Assembly (NCBI RefSeq): GCF_004833285.1
Contig: NZ_STFG01000014.1
Span: 1-43,570 of the forward strand
From: Lampropedia puyangensis
Lineage (GTDB): Bacteria; Pseudomonadota; Gammaproteobacteria; Burkholderiales; Burkholderiaceae_C
Direction: 5' to 3'
DNA: 43,570 nucleotides
Positions 24,010 to 34,436 of this stretch are shown here, piece after piece. Position 1 is the stretch's first letter. Each line of letters opens with the position of its first letter. The notes under the pieces are model-generated. The model saw only the letters and a list, made by a program, of their open reading frames with translations, made no database searches and was not told the origin of the DNA. The position numbers and the translations under genes were made by a program.

Positions 24010-27003
24010 TTAGGGCTTTGCGGGCGGCTGCAGCTGCGGGACTATTTGTGCCAGCAGCGTGCCAAGGTTTTGGTGCTTGATCTTCGTGATGAATTGCACC
24101 GGCACGTTGCGCGCCTGCAAGGCATGGAAGAAGTGCTTGGCGCTTTCAATCTTGCCGCGTTCTTCTGGAGCGATCTGATTCAGGCTGTCATAGCCTTTGG
24201 TCTCCACCACCAAATACAAAGCCTGCGCTTGGCCTTGCTGTTGCAACACGTAACCAAAGTCTGGGTTGTAATTGCCCAGCGGGGTGGGAATGTTGATGCG
24301 CGGCAGCTTGGCAAACACGGTCACGCTGCTTTGGTTGGACTCGTCTACCGTTTCACGCTCAATCTGGCTATCAACCGGCATGAGCGGTTCCTCATACAGC
24401 GAACGTTGGCGCACCGCAGGGTTGCTGATAGTGTGCGTCTCGGCCCCGCACAGTGCCACCGGAATGGTTTTGAGCAATTGGCCCGCTTTGTCGGTCAAGG
24501 CCGTCTCAATGCGCACTTCACGCAACTCATACGCAATGGTATTGATGACCAACGCGTGCACGCAGCGCACAATCAGCGCTTGCAGCGTCAGCAACGCGCG
24601 TTGCTCGTTCTGCGCGATTTGCGCAAATTTCTCCGCAGGCATGCGCCGCAAAATATCGCTGATGGTGTGTACCGACAAGCGCGTGGTATTCGCCAGCTCA
24701 CGCACAAAACCGACCAGCGTGAACACCGATTGCGGCACCACCTTGTAATCCTGTTGCTGTTCTTGGCTGGTGCGTTGCGCATCTTGCGCGTTGGTGGTGC
24801 GGGTCGTAGTGATCGTCAGCGGTTTGACATCAAAATTTTCCGCAATGGCTTGCAGCACGTTGGTCACCAGTTGTTCGGTGTCAATGGCGTAGCGCAGCAC
24901 CGCATCGCGGTTGAGGTTTTCCCACAAATTGCGAAACTGCTGGTAGTGCAGAGCATTGATGGTGAGCGTGGGCTTGATGCGGTCCTGCTTGCTTTTCACA
25001 TGGCCTGCCCCCTCGTAATACGTATCCAAATAGCGCAGCATATTGCTGGCGCTCTCAGGGGGTAAGTTGGGCACTTGCGCCAGCGCAGCCACCACTTGGG
25101 GGCGCTGCGCTTGGTAGTGCGCCGCTTGCCATTGCAAGGTGGCCATGCCACTGTCTTCATCCAGCGTAATTAAGCCTGTTGCCACCAACGCATCCAGCAC
25201 CTTATAGGCTTGGCGCGTGCTTTTGGTCACATCGTTAGCCACCAGCACCGCATCGTCAAACGTGGCGGCTACGCGTTGCACGCTCTGCGCAGTGATTTCG
25301 CCTTGAATGGCAGCTACGAAATCGCCTTCGCTCGCTGGCACCACCACCGTCAAATCGTTGATGGAGTCAAATTCCGCATCGTCGGCAGAAATACGCTGCA
25401 ACTGTTGGTTCACCGCCAAGCGCAAGCCACGGCCAATTTGCTGCAGCTTGGTGATTTTGCTATTGCTGGGCGCCAGTTTGCACAGCGTGAAGACGTTGGG
25501 GTTGTCCCAGCCTTCTTGCAGCGCCCACATCGAGAAGATAAAACGCAAATCGGTATCGAAGGACAGCAGCCGCTCCTTGTCCTGCAAGATCAGCTTGATC
25601 GCCTCTTCCTCGCCCTTTTCACTGCGCGAACGGGCAAAGTAGCCCTTGTGTACTTTGGTAATGTCTTGCGCACTGCGCTCCAAATATGTGCGGTAGTTTG
25701 CATCCACATCACCGCGTGCCAACACTGCGTTCAATTGCTCGCGGTAATGCCGCTCAAACAAGTCACGCAGAATGGCGGGTTGCTGGCCATCGGGCAAATA
25801 CTTGTGCACGGCATCAATGAAGAACAGGCTAATGGCCTTGATGCCGCGCACAAACAGCGCTTCTTCACGCTCAAAATGGTTGGCAATCGTGCGGCGCACC
25901 AGTTCAGACTGCACCTCCTCGGCCAGCATGCCGTAACCCATGGGCTGCTCCAGTGGCAAGGCAAACCCATTGGTGAACAACAACTCGCGTTGGGTAATTT
26001 TTTCTACCACGTGCCCGTCTAAAAACGGCAGTCCGGTTGCCGCGCCCAAATTGTCTTTGGCCTGCAATTGCACACTGGCGTTTTTGCCATTGGCCGTTTG
26101 GTAGCGCACTGTGCCACTGCGCTCCTTGGTTGTTCCGCTCACTTCGGTGAGCGTGAGCGACTGCGCCATGTCTGCACCCGCGCCCACAGTATCGACCGTG
26201 ATGCTTTTGACCAAGCGCTGGCGAAATGCTTCCAAACTGTCCAGCGTGTAGACCAAGTTGCGGAACTCGTCGCGCTTGAACGTTGCGCCAAAACGTAGCG
26301 TCAAGAGTGGGTTAAAGCGCGTCAAATACTCCTGCGTTTGCTTGCCCTCAAAGCGGTGCGGCTCGTCAATGATGAGCACCGGGCGAATGGCTGCCAAAGC
26401 CTCCATATAGCTTTTGGCGCGGCCAAAAAGGTTAGCCTCCACCCCGCGCTTGTTGATGAGCTTGCTGTCCCCCGCAAACGATTGGTACGTAGCCACCATC
26501 ACCGTGATGCCTTGGTTGGCCGCGTGGATGAAGCCGCCCACTGTTTTGTCGGAATAGTTGATAACGCGGATTTTCTGGTTGTCGTACTCGCGCGCAAAAA
26601 AATCTGCCGTCGTTTGCAGGCTGCGCAACGTGCCTTGGCGAATCGCATTGCTGGGCACCAGCACAATGAACCTGGCCATGCGGTGATCGCGGTAGAGGCG
26701 GTGCATCGTCTCAATGAACGTGAAGGTCTTGCCCGTGCCCGTCTCCATCAGCACATCCAGCGACAAAGCTGGCGTAGCCGTGCTGGCTACCTGCACGCTG
26801 CCAGCGCTTACGTGGTTGTCGGCCCGAATGCGCTCAATGTTTGCCTTTAACGTGGCCTGTGCCTCGGCGGGCGAAAAGGTCGGGTTGGCCTGCGCATGGC
26901 TGGGCGCAATGAAGCGCACATCGGCAAACGCCTGCGCCACGCTCTCAACCGCCTGCGCTTGGTAGGCCAGCCGCGTGTATTGGAATTGGGGCGATACAGC
27001 CAT
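24010..27003 (-). CDS. res: Type III restriction enzyme, Res subunit (helicase-nuclease)
   Basis: A 997-residue superfamily 2 helicase-like nuclease. Walker A is METGTGKTF (86-94), the DEAD-type box is DEPH (213-216), motif V is in LQEGWDNPNVF (about 494-503) and motif VI in QQIGRGLRLAVN (about 520). The C-terminal PD-(D/E)xK nuclease has NYNPDFGYV (about 909) and LVVETKG (about 930), giving Asp...Glu-x-Lys. With Mod it forms the type III enzyme that cuts after ATP-driven communication between two sites. It starts 6 bases after the mod stop. All core motifs are intact and the length is normal, so it appears functional. Confidence 0.95.
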   Translation of the reverse strand: MAVSPQFQYTRLAYQAQAVESVAQAFADVRFIAPSHAQANPTFSPAEAQATLKANIERIRADNHVSAGSVQVASTATPALSLDVLMETGTGKTFTFIETMHRLYRDHRMARFIVLVPSNAIRQGTLRSLQTTADFFAREYDNQKIRVINYSDKTVGGFIHAANQGITVMVATYQSFAGDSKLINKRGVEANLFGRAKSYMEALAAIRPVLIIDEPHRFEGKQTQEYLTRFNPLLTLRFGATFKRDEFRNLVYTLDSLEAFRQRLVKSITVDTVGAGADMAQSLTLTEVSGTTKERSGTVRYQTANGKNASVQLQAKDNLGAATGLPFLDGHVVEKITQRELLFTNGFALPLEQPMGYGMLAEEVQSELVRRTIANHFEREEALFVRGIKAISLFFIDAVHKYLPDGQQPAILRDLFERHYREQLNAVLARGDVDANYRTYLERSAQDITKVHKGYFARSRSEKGEEEAIKLILQDKERLLSFDTDLRFIFSMWALQEGWDNPNVFTLCKLAPSNSKITKLQQIGRGLRLAVNQQLQRISADDAEFDSINDLTVVVPASEGDFVAAIQGEITAQSVQRVAATFDDAVLVANDVTKSTRQAYKVLDALVATGLITLDEDSGMATLQWQAAHYQAQRPQVVAALAQVPNLPPESASNMLRYLDTYYEGAGHVKSKQDRIKPTLTINALHYQQFRNLWENLNRDAVLRYAIDTEQLVTNVLQAIAENFDVKPLTITTTRTTNAQDAQRTSQEQQQDYKVVPQSVFTLVGFVRELANTTRLSVHTISDILRRMPAEKFAQIAQNEQRALLTLQALIVRCVHALVINTIAYELREVRIETALTDKAGQLLKTIPVALCGAETHTISNPAVRQRSLYEEPLMPVDSQIERETVDESNQSSVTVFAKLPRINIPTPLGNYNPDFGYVLQQQGQAQALYLVVETKGYDSLNQIAPEERGKIESAKHFFHALQARNVPVQFITKIKHQNLGTLLAQIVPQLQPPAKP

Positions 27004-27009
27004 TGGCGC

Positions 27010-28926
27010 TTACCCCCGCAGCCGCAACTTGTCTTGCGACAAGTCCAGCGATTGCAGCAAGGTTTTAAGGCCCAGCAGCAAGTTGTTGTCACTCACCCAC
27101 GGGGCGTACACGCTGATGTGGGTAATGGGGTTTTCTGCGGCGGTGAGCAATGGGCGCGCGGCCTCGCTATCGATATTGCCGGTGATGAACAAGGTGCTGC
27201 CTGCGCGGTAGAGCCGCCCCTCTTGTACGCCTTGCACAGCTTCGATGCGGGTTGTCAGCGGCAGCCCTTCGGCCAGCAACAGGTTGTAGAGCACGCGCGG
27301 CAATTGCGTCGGTTGCGGCGTGGCAATGGTCTCTTGAAACGTGGCCAAATCCGCTTGCGTGGCCTGCGCCAAGGGCTTTTGCACAACCAAGGCATCGGCA
27401 TCTTCAGCAATTTCAAAAATGCGAAAACCCGTATCTACGTCTGGCTTGTCGGCGTTGATCTTCGCACCCGCGCGGCGCAACCGTTCAGCGGTGATTTCAA
27501 AAATCGTGGCCTCCGGTTTGCCCAAAGTTTCGGTCACAAAGCAGTGCGCTTCTTTTTGCTTTTTGGCATCAATGGGCTGCGGAATTTGCACTAAGATGAA
27601 TTGGCGATTGCCGCCGTCTTCGGCATTGAGGCGCATCACCGCTTCGCCGGTGGTGCCGCTGCCTGCGAAGAAGTCGAGAGCAATATCGCAGTTATTAAAT
27701 GCAGTCGCAGCATCAATTATGTTTTTCAATAAATTGATGGGCTTGGAATGAACAAAAACTTTGGGAACACCAAAAATTTCTGTGATTTCCGCCGTCCCTT
27801 CAGAGTTCAATCCGTGCTTATCCCACCAACTCTCAATAACATCTCGCTTACCTTCCCTATCTTTTAGAAATACTTTTTGAGTGGGGCCTGCAGTGCCAGA
27901 TCGTCCAAAAATAATTCGACCATCTTCAATTCTTCGAATCACTTCTGTCTCATTGAAAACCCAATACCTACCAGATGGGGGATTGAATATCTCGCCATTT
28001 AGTGGATTAGTAATTGGAAATGTTGGCCCTTCGTGGTTTGCAGAAAGGTCCATTGTTGTCCATGGTCCACGGGGATCATTGTCTGGATTTTTGTATGTTC
28101 TTGCTATTACTTCGGGGCTTGGAGGTTTTCCGAAATTTCTTTGGTTAATAGATGAAGAATTCTTTGAAAAAACCAATACATGGTCATGCACAGCTGGAAT
28201 TATTCCTGTGTTGTTTCCATTGGTTTTCTTTTTCCACTCTATTTGACCTAAAAAATTTTCGGGGCCAAACACCTCATCGCACAGCAGCTTCAATTGCGCC
28301 TGTTCGTTGTCGTCGATGGAGATGAAAATCACGCCATCGTCGCGCAGCAAATCTTTCGCCAGCAGCAGGCGCGGGTACATGAAGCTGAGCCAGCCGCTGT
28401 GTGTGCGGGCACCGTAGATGTTTTGGATGTATTCCACATCCTCGGCCTTGTAGCCCAGTTGCGCCAATACCTCGGTTTGTTTGGCGCTGAAATCATCGTT
28501 GTAGATGAAGGCGTCGCTTTGGGTGTTGTAAGGCGGGTCGATGTAGATGAGCTTGATGGCGCCAAAGTAACTCTCGCGCAGCAGCTTGAGCGCATCGAGG
28601 TTATCGCCTTTGAGCAAGAGGTTGCCGGTGGCATCCCAGTTTTTGCTCTCCTCAGGACGCGGCTGCACGATTTTTTGCGGCGGTACAAAGGCGCTGTGGT
28701 ACGCCTCGCGCTTGCCCACCCAGCGCAGCTCGTAGCCATCTTCCTCCACCCGAATGCCTGCGGGGTTGGCGGGGTCCAGCGCTTGCTGGATGGCGGCGGC
28801 GTCGACCCGAATGCGCCCATCGGCATCGCTTTGCACCGCAGTAGGGAACAGCTCACGCAATAACTCCAGCTTTTGGCTGGCGGGGCTGGGGGCGGTGAAA
28901 AACGCTTGGGAGGTGGGTTTGGTCAT
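27010..28926 (-). CDS. mod: Type III restriction-modification system, Mod subunit (adenine-N6 methyltransferase)
   Basis: A 638-residue beta-class DNA adenine methyltransferase: catalytic motif DPPY at 130-133 (IYIDPPYNTQSD), then the target-recognition region, then the AdoMet motif FAGSGTTGEA at about 420-426. Mod recognises the sequence and methylates one strand. The central region, about residues 222-412 (27690-28260 in DNA), is plainly richer in A and T than the two flanks, as expected when the recognition domain has been exchanged between alleles. The ATG at 28926 lacks a clear ribosome site. No tandem repeat or long homopolymer that would suggest phase variation is seen. It follows valS after a terminator and is followed directly by res. 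Confidence 0.95.
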   Translation of the reverse strand: MTKPTSQAFFTAPSPASQKLELLRELFPTAVQSDADGRIRVDAAAIQQALDPANPAGIRVEEDGYELRWVGKREAYHSAFVPPQKIVQPRPEESKNWDATGNLLLKGDNLDALKLLRESYFGAIKLIYIDPPYNTQSDAFIYNDDFSAKQTEVLAQLGYKAEDVEYIQNIYGARTHSGWLSFMYPRLLLAKDLLRDDGVIFISIDDNEQAQLKLLCDEVFGPENFLGQIEWKKKTNGNNTGIIPAVHDHVLVFSKNSSSINQRNFGKPPSPEVIARTYKNPDNDPRGPWTTMDLSANHEGPTFPITNPLNGEIFNPPSGRYWVFNETEVIRRIEDGRIIFGRSGTAGPTQKVFLKDREGKRDVIESWWDKHGLNSEGTAEITEIFGVPKVFVHSKPINLLKNIIDAATAFNNCDIALDFFAGSGTTGEAVMRLNAEDGGNRQFILVQIPQPIDAKKQKEAHCFVTETLGKPEATIFEITAERLRRAGAKINADKPDVDTGFRIFEIAEDADALVVQKPLAQATQADLATFQETIATPQPTQLPRVLYNLLLAEGLPLTTRIEAVQGVQEGRLYRAGSTLFITGNIDSEAARPLLTAAENPITHISVYAPWVSDNNLLLGLKTLLQSLDLSQDKLRLRG

Positions 28927-28985
28927 AGCGCAATAGCCGTATCAAATGCGGCGGTCGGTGTTGGGGTGTTGGCCGCACCTTTTGC

Positions 28986-29007
28986 AAAAACGGCACTTCT
29001 GTGTGCC
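28986..29007 (-). terminator. Intrinsic terminator after valS
   Basis: GGCAC (28992-28996) and GTGCC (29003-29007) form a stem with a 6-base loop; on the minus strand it is followed by GTTTTTG. It lies 67 bases beyond the valS stop and 60 bases before the mod start, separating the two. Confidence 0.65.
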
Positions 29008-29073
29008 TTGTTGTACCGGGCGCGGGGTGGGTAACGAATGGCCCACCTTACTTATCTTCTTATCTTCGCTGGC

Positions 29074-31992
29074 TTAACCCAACTTTGCCAACTGCTCGCG
29101 CAAGCGTGCCAACGTGGCGCCAAAACCGGCGACGCGCTCTTTTTCTTGCTCAATGACGGCTGGCGGGGCTTTGGCCACAAAGGCCTCGTTGCTGAGTTTG
29201 CTTTCGGCTTTTTTGACTTCGCCTTCTAATTTGGCGATTTCTTTGGCCAGACGTGCTTTCTCAGCGGCTACGTCAATTTCCACAAATAAGCACAGGCGCG
29301 CATCGCCGATCACGGCTACGGGCGCGGCGGCGGCGGCTTGGCTCCATGCGGTTTCGTCGGCAAACACTTGCACTTCGCTCAATTTTGCCAAGGCTTTGAG
29401 CGCAGGCGCTGCCGCCTGCAGGCGCGCCAGCGTGGCGGCGTCACTTGCGGTGGCGTACAACGGCACGCGCTGGGCGGGGCTGATGGCCATTTCGCCGCGC
29501 AGATTGCGGCAGGCGTCGACCAGGGCTTTGATTTGCGCGACTTCGGCCTCGGCCGCTTCGTTGATGTTCTCGGCCTGGCTTTCTGGGTAGACGGCAATCG
29601 CAACCGATGCGCCGGTTTTGCCTGCCACTGGGGCCACTACTTGCCACAACGATTCGGTCACGAATGGAATCAGTGGGTGGGCCAAGCGCAAGATGGCTTC
29701 GAGCACGCGGATCAGCGTGGCGCGGGTGGCGCGTTGCTGGGCTTCGGTGCCGGTTTGCAGTTGGGTTTTGGCGATTTCCAAATACCAGTCGCAGAACTCG
29801 TTCCAGACGAATTCGTAAATGGTGTTGGCGACGTTATCCAAACGGTATTCGGCAAAGCCTTGCGCGACGGCCGCTTCTGCCTTTTGCAGGATGGAGATGA
29901 TCCACTGGTCGGCGCTGCTGCGGGCGGCGGCAATGTCAGCGGCATCAGCACCCACGCCGCAGTCGTAGCCTTCGCAGTTCATCAGCACGAAGCGGCTGGC
30001 GTTCCAGAGCTTGTTGCAGAAGTTGCGGTAGCCTTCGCAGCGTTTGGAGTCGAAGTTGATGTTGCGGCCCAGCGATGCCAGTGCGGCAAAGGTAAAGCGC
30101 AGCGCGTCCGCACCGTAAGCAGGGATACCTTCAGGGAATTCTTTCTTCGTGTCTTTGATGACTTTGGGTGCTGTTTCGGGTTTGCGCAGGCCAGTGGTGC
30201 GTTTTTCCAGCAATGGCTCAAGCGTGATGCCGTCGATCAGATCGACCGGGTCCAGCACATTGCCCTCCGACTTGGACATTTTTTTGCCCTGCGAATCGCG
30301 CACCAGGCCGTGCATGTACACGTCTTTGAAGGGCTCTTTCCCCGCAAATTGCTCGGTCATCATGATCATGCGGGCAACCCAGAAGAAGATGATGTCATAA
30401 CCGGTCACCAGCACTGATGAGGGCAGGTACAGGTTGTAATCTGACAGCGGATCGTCTTTGGCTTCGTTACCCGGCCAGCCCATTGTTGAGAACGGCACGA
30501 GCGCGGAGGAGAACCATGTGTCCAGCACATCGGGGTCGCGGCGCAAAGTTTTGCCCGGCGCTTGGGCTTGAGCGTCGGCCTCGTTTTTGGCGACGTAGAC
30601 ATTGCCTGCTTCGTCGTACCACGCGGGGATTTGGTGGCCCCACCAGAGCTGGCGCGAAATCGTCCAGTCTTGGATGTTGTTCATCCATTGGTTGTAGGTG
30701 TTGATCCAGTTCTCGGGTACGAAGCTGGTGCGGCCGGAGTGCACGGCATCAATGGCTTTTTCGGTGATGCTCTTGCCATTCGCATCTGCCTTAGACATGG
30801 CGACAAACCACTGGTCGGTCAGCATCGGCTCCACCACTTGGCCGGTGCGGGCGCAGATGGGCAGCATCATTTTGTGCGGTTTGATTTCTACCAAGAAGCC
30901 GCCAGCCTCCAAGTCACGCACCACGGCTTTGCGGGCTTCAAAACGGTCCATGCCTTGGTAGGCGGCGGGGCCGTTTTCGTTGACGTGCGCATCCAACGTG
31001 AAGATGGTGATCAGCGGCAAGTCATGGCGCAGTGCGCAGGCATAGTCGTTGAAGTCGTGCGCGCCGGTGATTTTCACCACGCCAGAGCCGAAGTCGCGCT
31101 CCACAAAATCATCGGCAATGATGGGGATGTTGCGGTCCATCAGCGGCAATTGCACCAGCTTGCCCACGAGGTGTTTGTAACGCTCGTCTTCAGGATGCAC
31201 GGCCAGTGCGCCATCGGCCATCATGGTTTCGGGGCGGGTGGTGGCAATCGTCATGCCGCGCTGCAGGGTGCCATCGATCAACTGCGGGCCGTCGGCGAAC
31301 GGGTAGGTGATGTAGTGCATCTTGCCGTCCGATTCGACGCTTTCCACCTCCAGATCGGACACGGCGGTTTTGAGTTGTGGGTCCCAATTCACCAAGCGCT
31401 TGCCACGGTAGATCAGGCCTTGTTTATAGAGGTCGATAAATACTTCCACCACGGTTTTGGAGCGCGGCTCGTCCATGGTGAAGTATTCACGACTCCAATC
31501 CACCGTGGCGCCAATGCGGCGCATTTGGTTGGTGATGGTGTTGCCCGATTGTTCTTTCCACTCCCACACTTTTGCGATGAAGTTTTTGCGCGCTTCTTCA
31601 GGCGTGGGGCCCATATCGTGGCGACTGATGCCTTGGCCTTGCAACTGGCGCTCCACCACGATTTGCGTGGCGATGCCGGCGTGGTCGGTGCCTGGAATCC
31701 ACGCGGTGTTGTAGCCGCGCATGCGGTGGTAGCGCGTCAATGCATCCATCACCGTTTGGTTGAAAGCGTGCCCCATGTGCAAGGTGCCCGTCACGTTCGG
31801 TGGCGGCAACTGGATGGAGAAGTTTTTACCGGCCGCTGCGGCCTCTGCATTGGGCTGGCCTGTGCCACGGTAGCCTGCACGGCCATAGCCGCGCTTTTCC
31901 CACTCAGGACCCCATTGGGCTTCGATGGCGGCAGGTTCAAAGGATTTGGCCAGGCTTTCTAGGCCGGGTTGGGCGGGGGCTTGAGTGCTCAT
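29074..31992 (-). CDS. valS: Valine--tRNA ligase
   Basis: A class I aminoacyl-tRNA synthetase of 972 residues that charges tRNA-Val. The HIGH-type motif is HMGH at 72-75 within [18 protein letters not shown], and KMSKS is at about 571-575. An editing domain lies between ([13 protein letters not shown]), and a C-terminal coiled coil (about 900-970, rich in Lys, Glu and Ala) is typical of bacterial ValRS. I start at the ATG at 31992; a TTG 13 codons upstream is open but sits next to a leader hairpin and is not conserved-looking. A 12-bp stem lies 24 bases upstream. Essential gene with normal length and motifs. Confidence 0.97.
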   Translation of the reverse strand: MSTQAPAQPGLESLAKSFEPAAIEAQWGPEWEKRGYGRAGYRGTGQPNAEAAAAGKNFSIQLPPPNVTGTLHMGHAFNQTVMDALTRYHRMRGYNTAWIPGTDHAGIATQIVVERQLQGQGISRHDMGPTPEEARKNFIAKVWEWKEQSGNTITNQMRRIGATVDWSREYFTMDEPRSKTVVEVFIDLYKQGLIYRGKRLVNWDPQLKTAVSDLEVESVESDGKMHYITYPFADGPQLIDGTLQRGMTIATTRPETMMADGALAVHPEDERYKHLVGKLVQLPLMDRNIPIIADDFVERDFGSGVVKITGAHDFNDYACALRHDLPLITIFTLDAHVNENGPAAYQGMDRFEARKAVVRDLEAGGFLVEIKPHKMMLPICARTGQVVEPMLTDQWFVAMSKADANGKSITEKAIDAVHSGRTSFVPENWINTYNQWMNNIQDWTISRQLWWGHQIPAWYDEAGNVYVAKNEADAQAQAPGKTLRRDPDVLDTWFSSALVPFSTMGWPGNEAKDDPLSDYNLYLPSSVLVTGYDIIFFWVARMIMMTEQFAGKEPFKDVYMHGLVRDSQGKKMSKSEGNVLDPVDLIDGITLEPLLEKRTTGLRKPETAPKVIKDTKKEFPEGIPAYGADALRFTFAALASLGRNINFDSKRCEGYRNFCNKLWNASRFVLMNCEGYDCGVGADAADIAAARSSADQWIISILQKAEAAVAQGFAEYRLDNVANTIYEFVWNEFCDWYLEIAKTQLQTGTEAQQRATRATLIRVLEAILRLAHPLIPFVTESLWQVVAPVAGKTGASVAIAVYPESQAENINEAAEAEVAQIKALVDACRNLRGEMAISPAQRVPLYATASDAATLARLQAAAPALKALAKLSEVQVFADETAWSQAAAAAPVAVIGDARLCLFVEIDVAAEKARLAKEIAKLEGEVKKAESKLSNEAFVAKAPPAVIEQEKERVAGFGATLARLREQLAKLG

Positions 31993-32015
31993 AAATGAAG
32001 TCAACGAATGGAAAA

Positions 32016-32056
32016 CGGCATTTCGCTGCAATGCGCCAAGGCAGAGCGAAATGCCG
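32016..32056 (-). terminator. Strong hairpin between methyltransferase gene and valS
   Basis: CGGCATTTCGCT (32016-32027) and AGCGAAATGCCG (32045-32056) form a perfect 12-bp stem with a 17-base loop. On the minus strand the stem is followed by TTTTCC. It is 24 bases after the methyltransferase stop and 23 bases before the valS start, so it can act as the terminator of the former or as an attenuator in the valS leader. Confidence 0.65.
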
Positions 32057-32080
32057 CTGATCAGTGAGTGGCAGTAGCCG

Positions 32081-32815
32081 CTATTCTAATGGCGCCTCAA
32101 TAGTCCCGGCGGTAGCGCTTGCACCCCTATGTTTGTTGCATGACAGCGCATGGTAGAGCGAGACATGCCGAAACTGTGGTGATTCGTCCAAGTCGGGGCA
32201 GGTGGTGGCTTCGTGTTGGGCTATGCGCTGGTAGTGGGGGTGGTGGAAGTCGCGTACGCGTGAGTCGGCCACCAGCACTTGGCTGGCCGCTTCGCTGAAG
32301 GTACTGAGCCAGCGTAAATTGCTGCGCTCGTACAGTACATCTGCAGCGAGTATCCAGTCATAAGGCGTTGCAGGTATCGCAAAGCGCTCCGTGATTTCGA
32401 GCGAGATGCCATTGGCTGCGGCATTGGCCAGACACGCTTGCCGGGCCAGTGGGTCGATATCGCAAGCGACGACTTTTGCTGCGCCTGCGTAGGCTGCAGC
32501 AATGGCCACCACGCCTGAGCCAGCGCCAAAGTCCAGCACGGTTTTGCCCTGTACACGCTCAGGATGATTGAGCAGCCATTGCGCCATGACCAAGCCGCTG
32601 GCCCAACAAAAACACCAATACAAGGGTTCCTGCTGAATGCGCTGAACCTCTTCGTCGGTAAAAGCACGGCGCATGGGTGCAGGGTCGAGCAACCACAGCT
32701 GCAGTGGCGTGCCCGGCAAAGGGGTCAGTTTGAGCTGCGCATCGTGCAGTTGGGCACTCAAAGTGGCTTGCAGCGGTGCGATGGTTTGCTGGGCGCGATG
32801 GGGAAAAGAAGTCAT
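32081..32815 (-). CDS. Class I SAM-dependent methyltransferase (COG3897-like)
   Basis: A 244-residue methyltransferase with the AdoMet motif [19 protein letters not shown] (about 93-111), the acidic residue in VACDID, and [11 protein letters not shown]. The preceding segment [17 protein letters not shown] resembles the lysine-methyltransferase group containing ETFB-lysine methyltransferase and Nnt1, so a protein substrate is likely but not proved. The ATG at 32815 has AGAG at about 6 bases; in-frame ATGs at 32830 and 32953 are less likely. It is divergent from the MFS exporter, 122 bases away, and upstream of valS. Confidence 0.85.
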   Translation of the reverse strand: MTSFPHRAQQTIAPLQATLSAQLHDAQLKLTPLPGTPLQLWLLDPAPMRRAFTDEEVQRIQQEPLYWCFCWASGLVMAQWLLNHPERVQGKTVLDFGAGSGVVAIAAAYAGAAKVVACDIDPLARQACLANAAANGISLEITERFAIPATPYDWILAADVLYERSNLRWLSTFSEAASQVLVADSRVRDFHHPHYQRIAQHEATTCPDLDESPQFRHVSLYHALSCNKHRGASATAGTIEAPLE

Positions 32816-32937
32816 GAAAGTCTCTTGCATGAATGCGCATGCGTGAAGGGGTGCAAAAAAAGCAGCGCGCCCACCCGGTGGGGATGGCTGGCACAATCTG
32901 CCGCGTTGCACCCACCGCATTTCACCACGTTCACGCC

Positions 32938-34365
32938 ATGCCTCAAACGTCATTTACTTCTTCCGAGCGCACCTTGTTGTGGTTGGTCGCTATGGGTTTT
33001 TTCATGCAGTCGCTTGATGGCACGATCGTGAATACGGCGCTGCCTTCGATTGCAGCCAGTATGCAAGAGAGCCCGTTGCGTATGCAGACGGCGGTGGTGG
33101 CCTATGCATTGACGATGGCTGCGGTGATTCCAGCTTCAGGCTGGCTGGCCGATCGCTTCGGCACGCGGCGTATTTTTATGACCGCTGCGGCCGTGTTTGC
33201 ATTGGGCTCGCTCGCTTGTGCGCTATCGACCAATTTGGGCATGCTGATTGGTGCGCGTGTTTTGCAGGGGCTTGGGGGCGCACTGCTGCTGCCCGTGGGG
33301 CGGTTGGCGGTGCTACGCAGCTTTCCAAAAGGCAAGTTTTTGGAAGCCATGAGTTTTGTGGCCATTCCCGGTTTGATGGGACAGTTGATTGGCCCCACAT
33401 TGGGGGGCGTTTTGGTGCAGGTGGCTAGTTGGCACTGGATTTTTTTGATCAATGTGCCAGTGGGCTTGCTGGGGGCATTGGCGGCTTTGCGCTGGATGCC
33501 TGATTTGCGCGATGCCAAGGTGGGGCCACTGGATGGCGCAGGTTTTTTGATGCTGACCATGGCCATGGTGTGCATGTCTTTGTCGCTCGATGGATTGGGT
33601 GGGCTGGGGTTTCGCCATGTCACCGTGTTGGTATTGTTGATTGCCGGTTTGGCGGCATTGACGGCGTATTGGTTGCATGCCCATAAAGTGGCGAAGCCGC
33701 TGTTTCACCCGCAGTTGTTTTCTGTGCAGAGTTTTCGCGTCGGTATTTTGGGCAATCTCTTTGCGCGCATAGGCTCAGGGGCTATGCCGTACATGATTCC
33801 GCTGTTGATGCAGTTGAGCATGGGCTTTAGCCCTGCCCAGGCAGGCATGATGATGTTGCCTATGGCGCTGGCTAGCATGGGCATCAAACCACTGGCTACG
33901 CGTTTGATTCATCACTTTGGCTATCGGTGGGTGTTGACTGGAAATACCCTGGTTCTGGGCGCCATGATCATGGGTTTCGCCTTGATGACACAAGGCCAGC
34001 CGCTGTGGCTGCGCATTGTGCAGATGGCATTGTTTGGCGCAGTCAATTCGGTTCAGTTCACCTGCATGAACACCGTCACCTTGAAAGACCTGGAGCCGCA
34101 TCAGGCCAGCAGCGGCAACAGCATGCTGTCGATGGTGCAAATGCTTGCGATGGGTATGGGCGTGGCCGTAGCGGCTGCTTTGATTGCAGGCTTTCAGCAA
34201 TGGTTGGGCGTGGCTGATGTGCATGCCAGTTCCGATGCTTTCCGTGGTGCATTTGTGTGCATCGGCATCATCACAATGCTTTCGGCGTGGGTGTTCTGGC
34301 AGCTGGAATCAGACCGTGCGCAGCTTGACCCGTCTGCGGTTGAGCCCGATAGAGAAGACCATTGA
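32938..34365 (+). CDS. MFS transporter, DHA2 family (EmrB/QacA-like)
   Basis: A 475-residue major facilitator with about 13-14 hydrophobic helices. Early in the protein are MQSLDGTIVNTALPSIAASM (motif D1-type) and GWLADRFGTRR, the A motif after helix 2, with the C motif-like segment GLMGQLIGPTLGGVL in helix 5, found in drug-proton antiporters. Drug or small-molecule efflux driven by protons is the expected role; the substrate is unknown. The ATG at 32938 is where similarity to the family begins; an upstream extension of 35 codons is not protein-like. Divergent from the methyltransferase gene. Confidence 0.9.
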   Translation: MPQTSFTSSERTLLWLVAMGFFMQSLDGTIVNTALPSIAASMQESPLRMQTAVVAYALTMAAVIPASGWLADRFGTRRIFMTAAAVFALGSLACALSTNLGMLIGARVLQGLGGALLLPVGRLAVLRSFPKGKFLEAMSFVAIPGLMGQLIGPTLGGVLVQVASWHWIFLINVPVGLLGALAALRWMPDLRDAKVGPLDGAGFLMLTMAMVCMSLSLDGLGGLGFRHVTVLVLLIAGLAALTAYWLHAHKVAKPLFHPQLFSVQSFRVGILGNLFARIGSGAMPYMIPLLMQLSMGFSPAQAGMMMLPMALASMGIKPLATRLIHHFGYRWVLTGNTLVLGAMIMGFALMTQGQPLWLRIVQMALFGAVNSVQFTCMNTVTLKDLEPHQASSGNSMLSMVQMLAMGMGVAVAAALIAGFQQWLGVADVHASSDAFRGAFVCIGIITMLSAWVFWQLESDRAQLDPSAVEPDREDH

Positions 34366-34436
34366 TGGTGTTTTGCGCAGGTGTTTTTCAACTTGTTGGG
34401 TGTGCATGCTAGAGGTTCCCCTTACGGGGCATCCCT

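Noticed and set aside
26800-28926. Phase-variable repeats in mod
   Set aside because: No tandem repeat array or long homopolymer was found in mod or its upstream region.
30562-31962. Long open frame opposite valS
   Set aside because: Antisense shadow of an essential, well-recognised gene.
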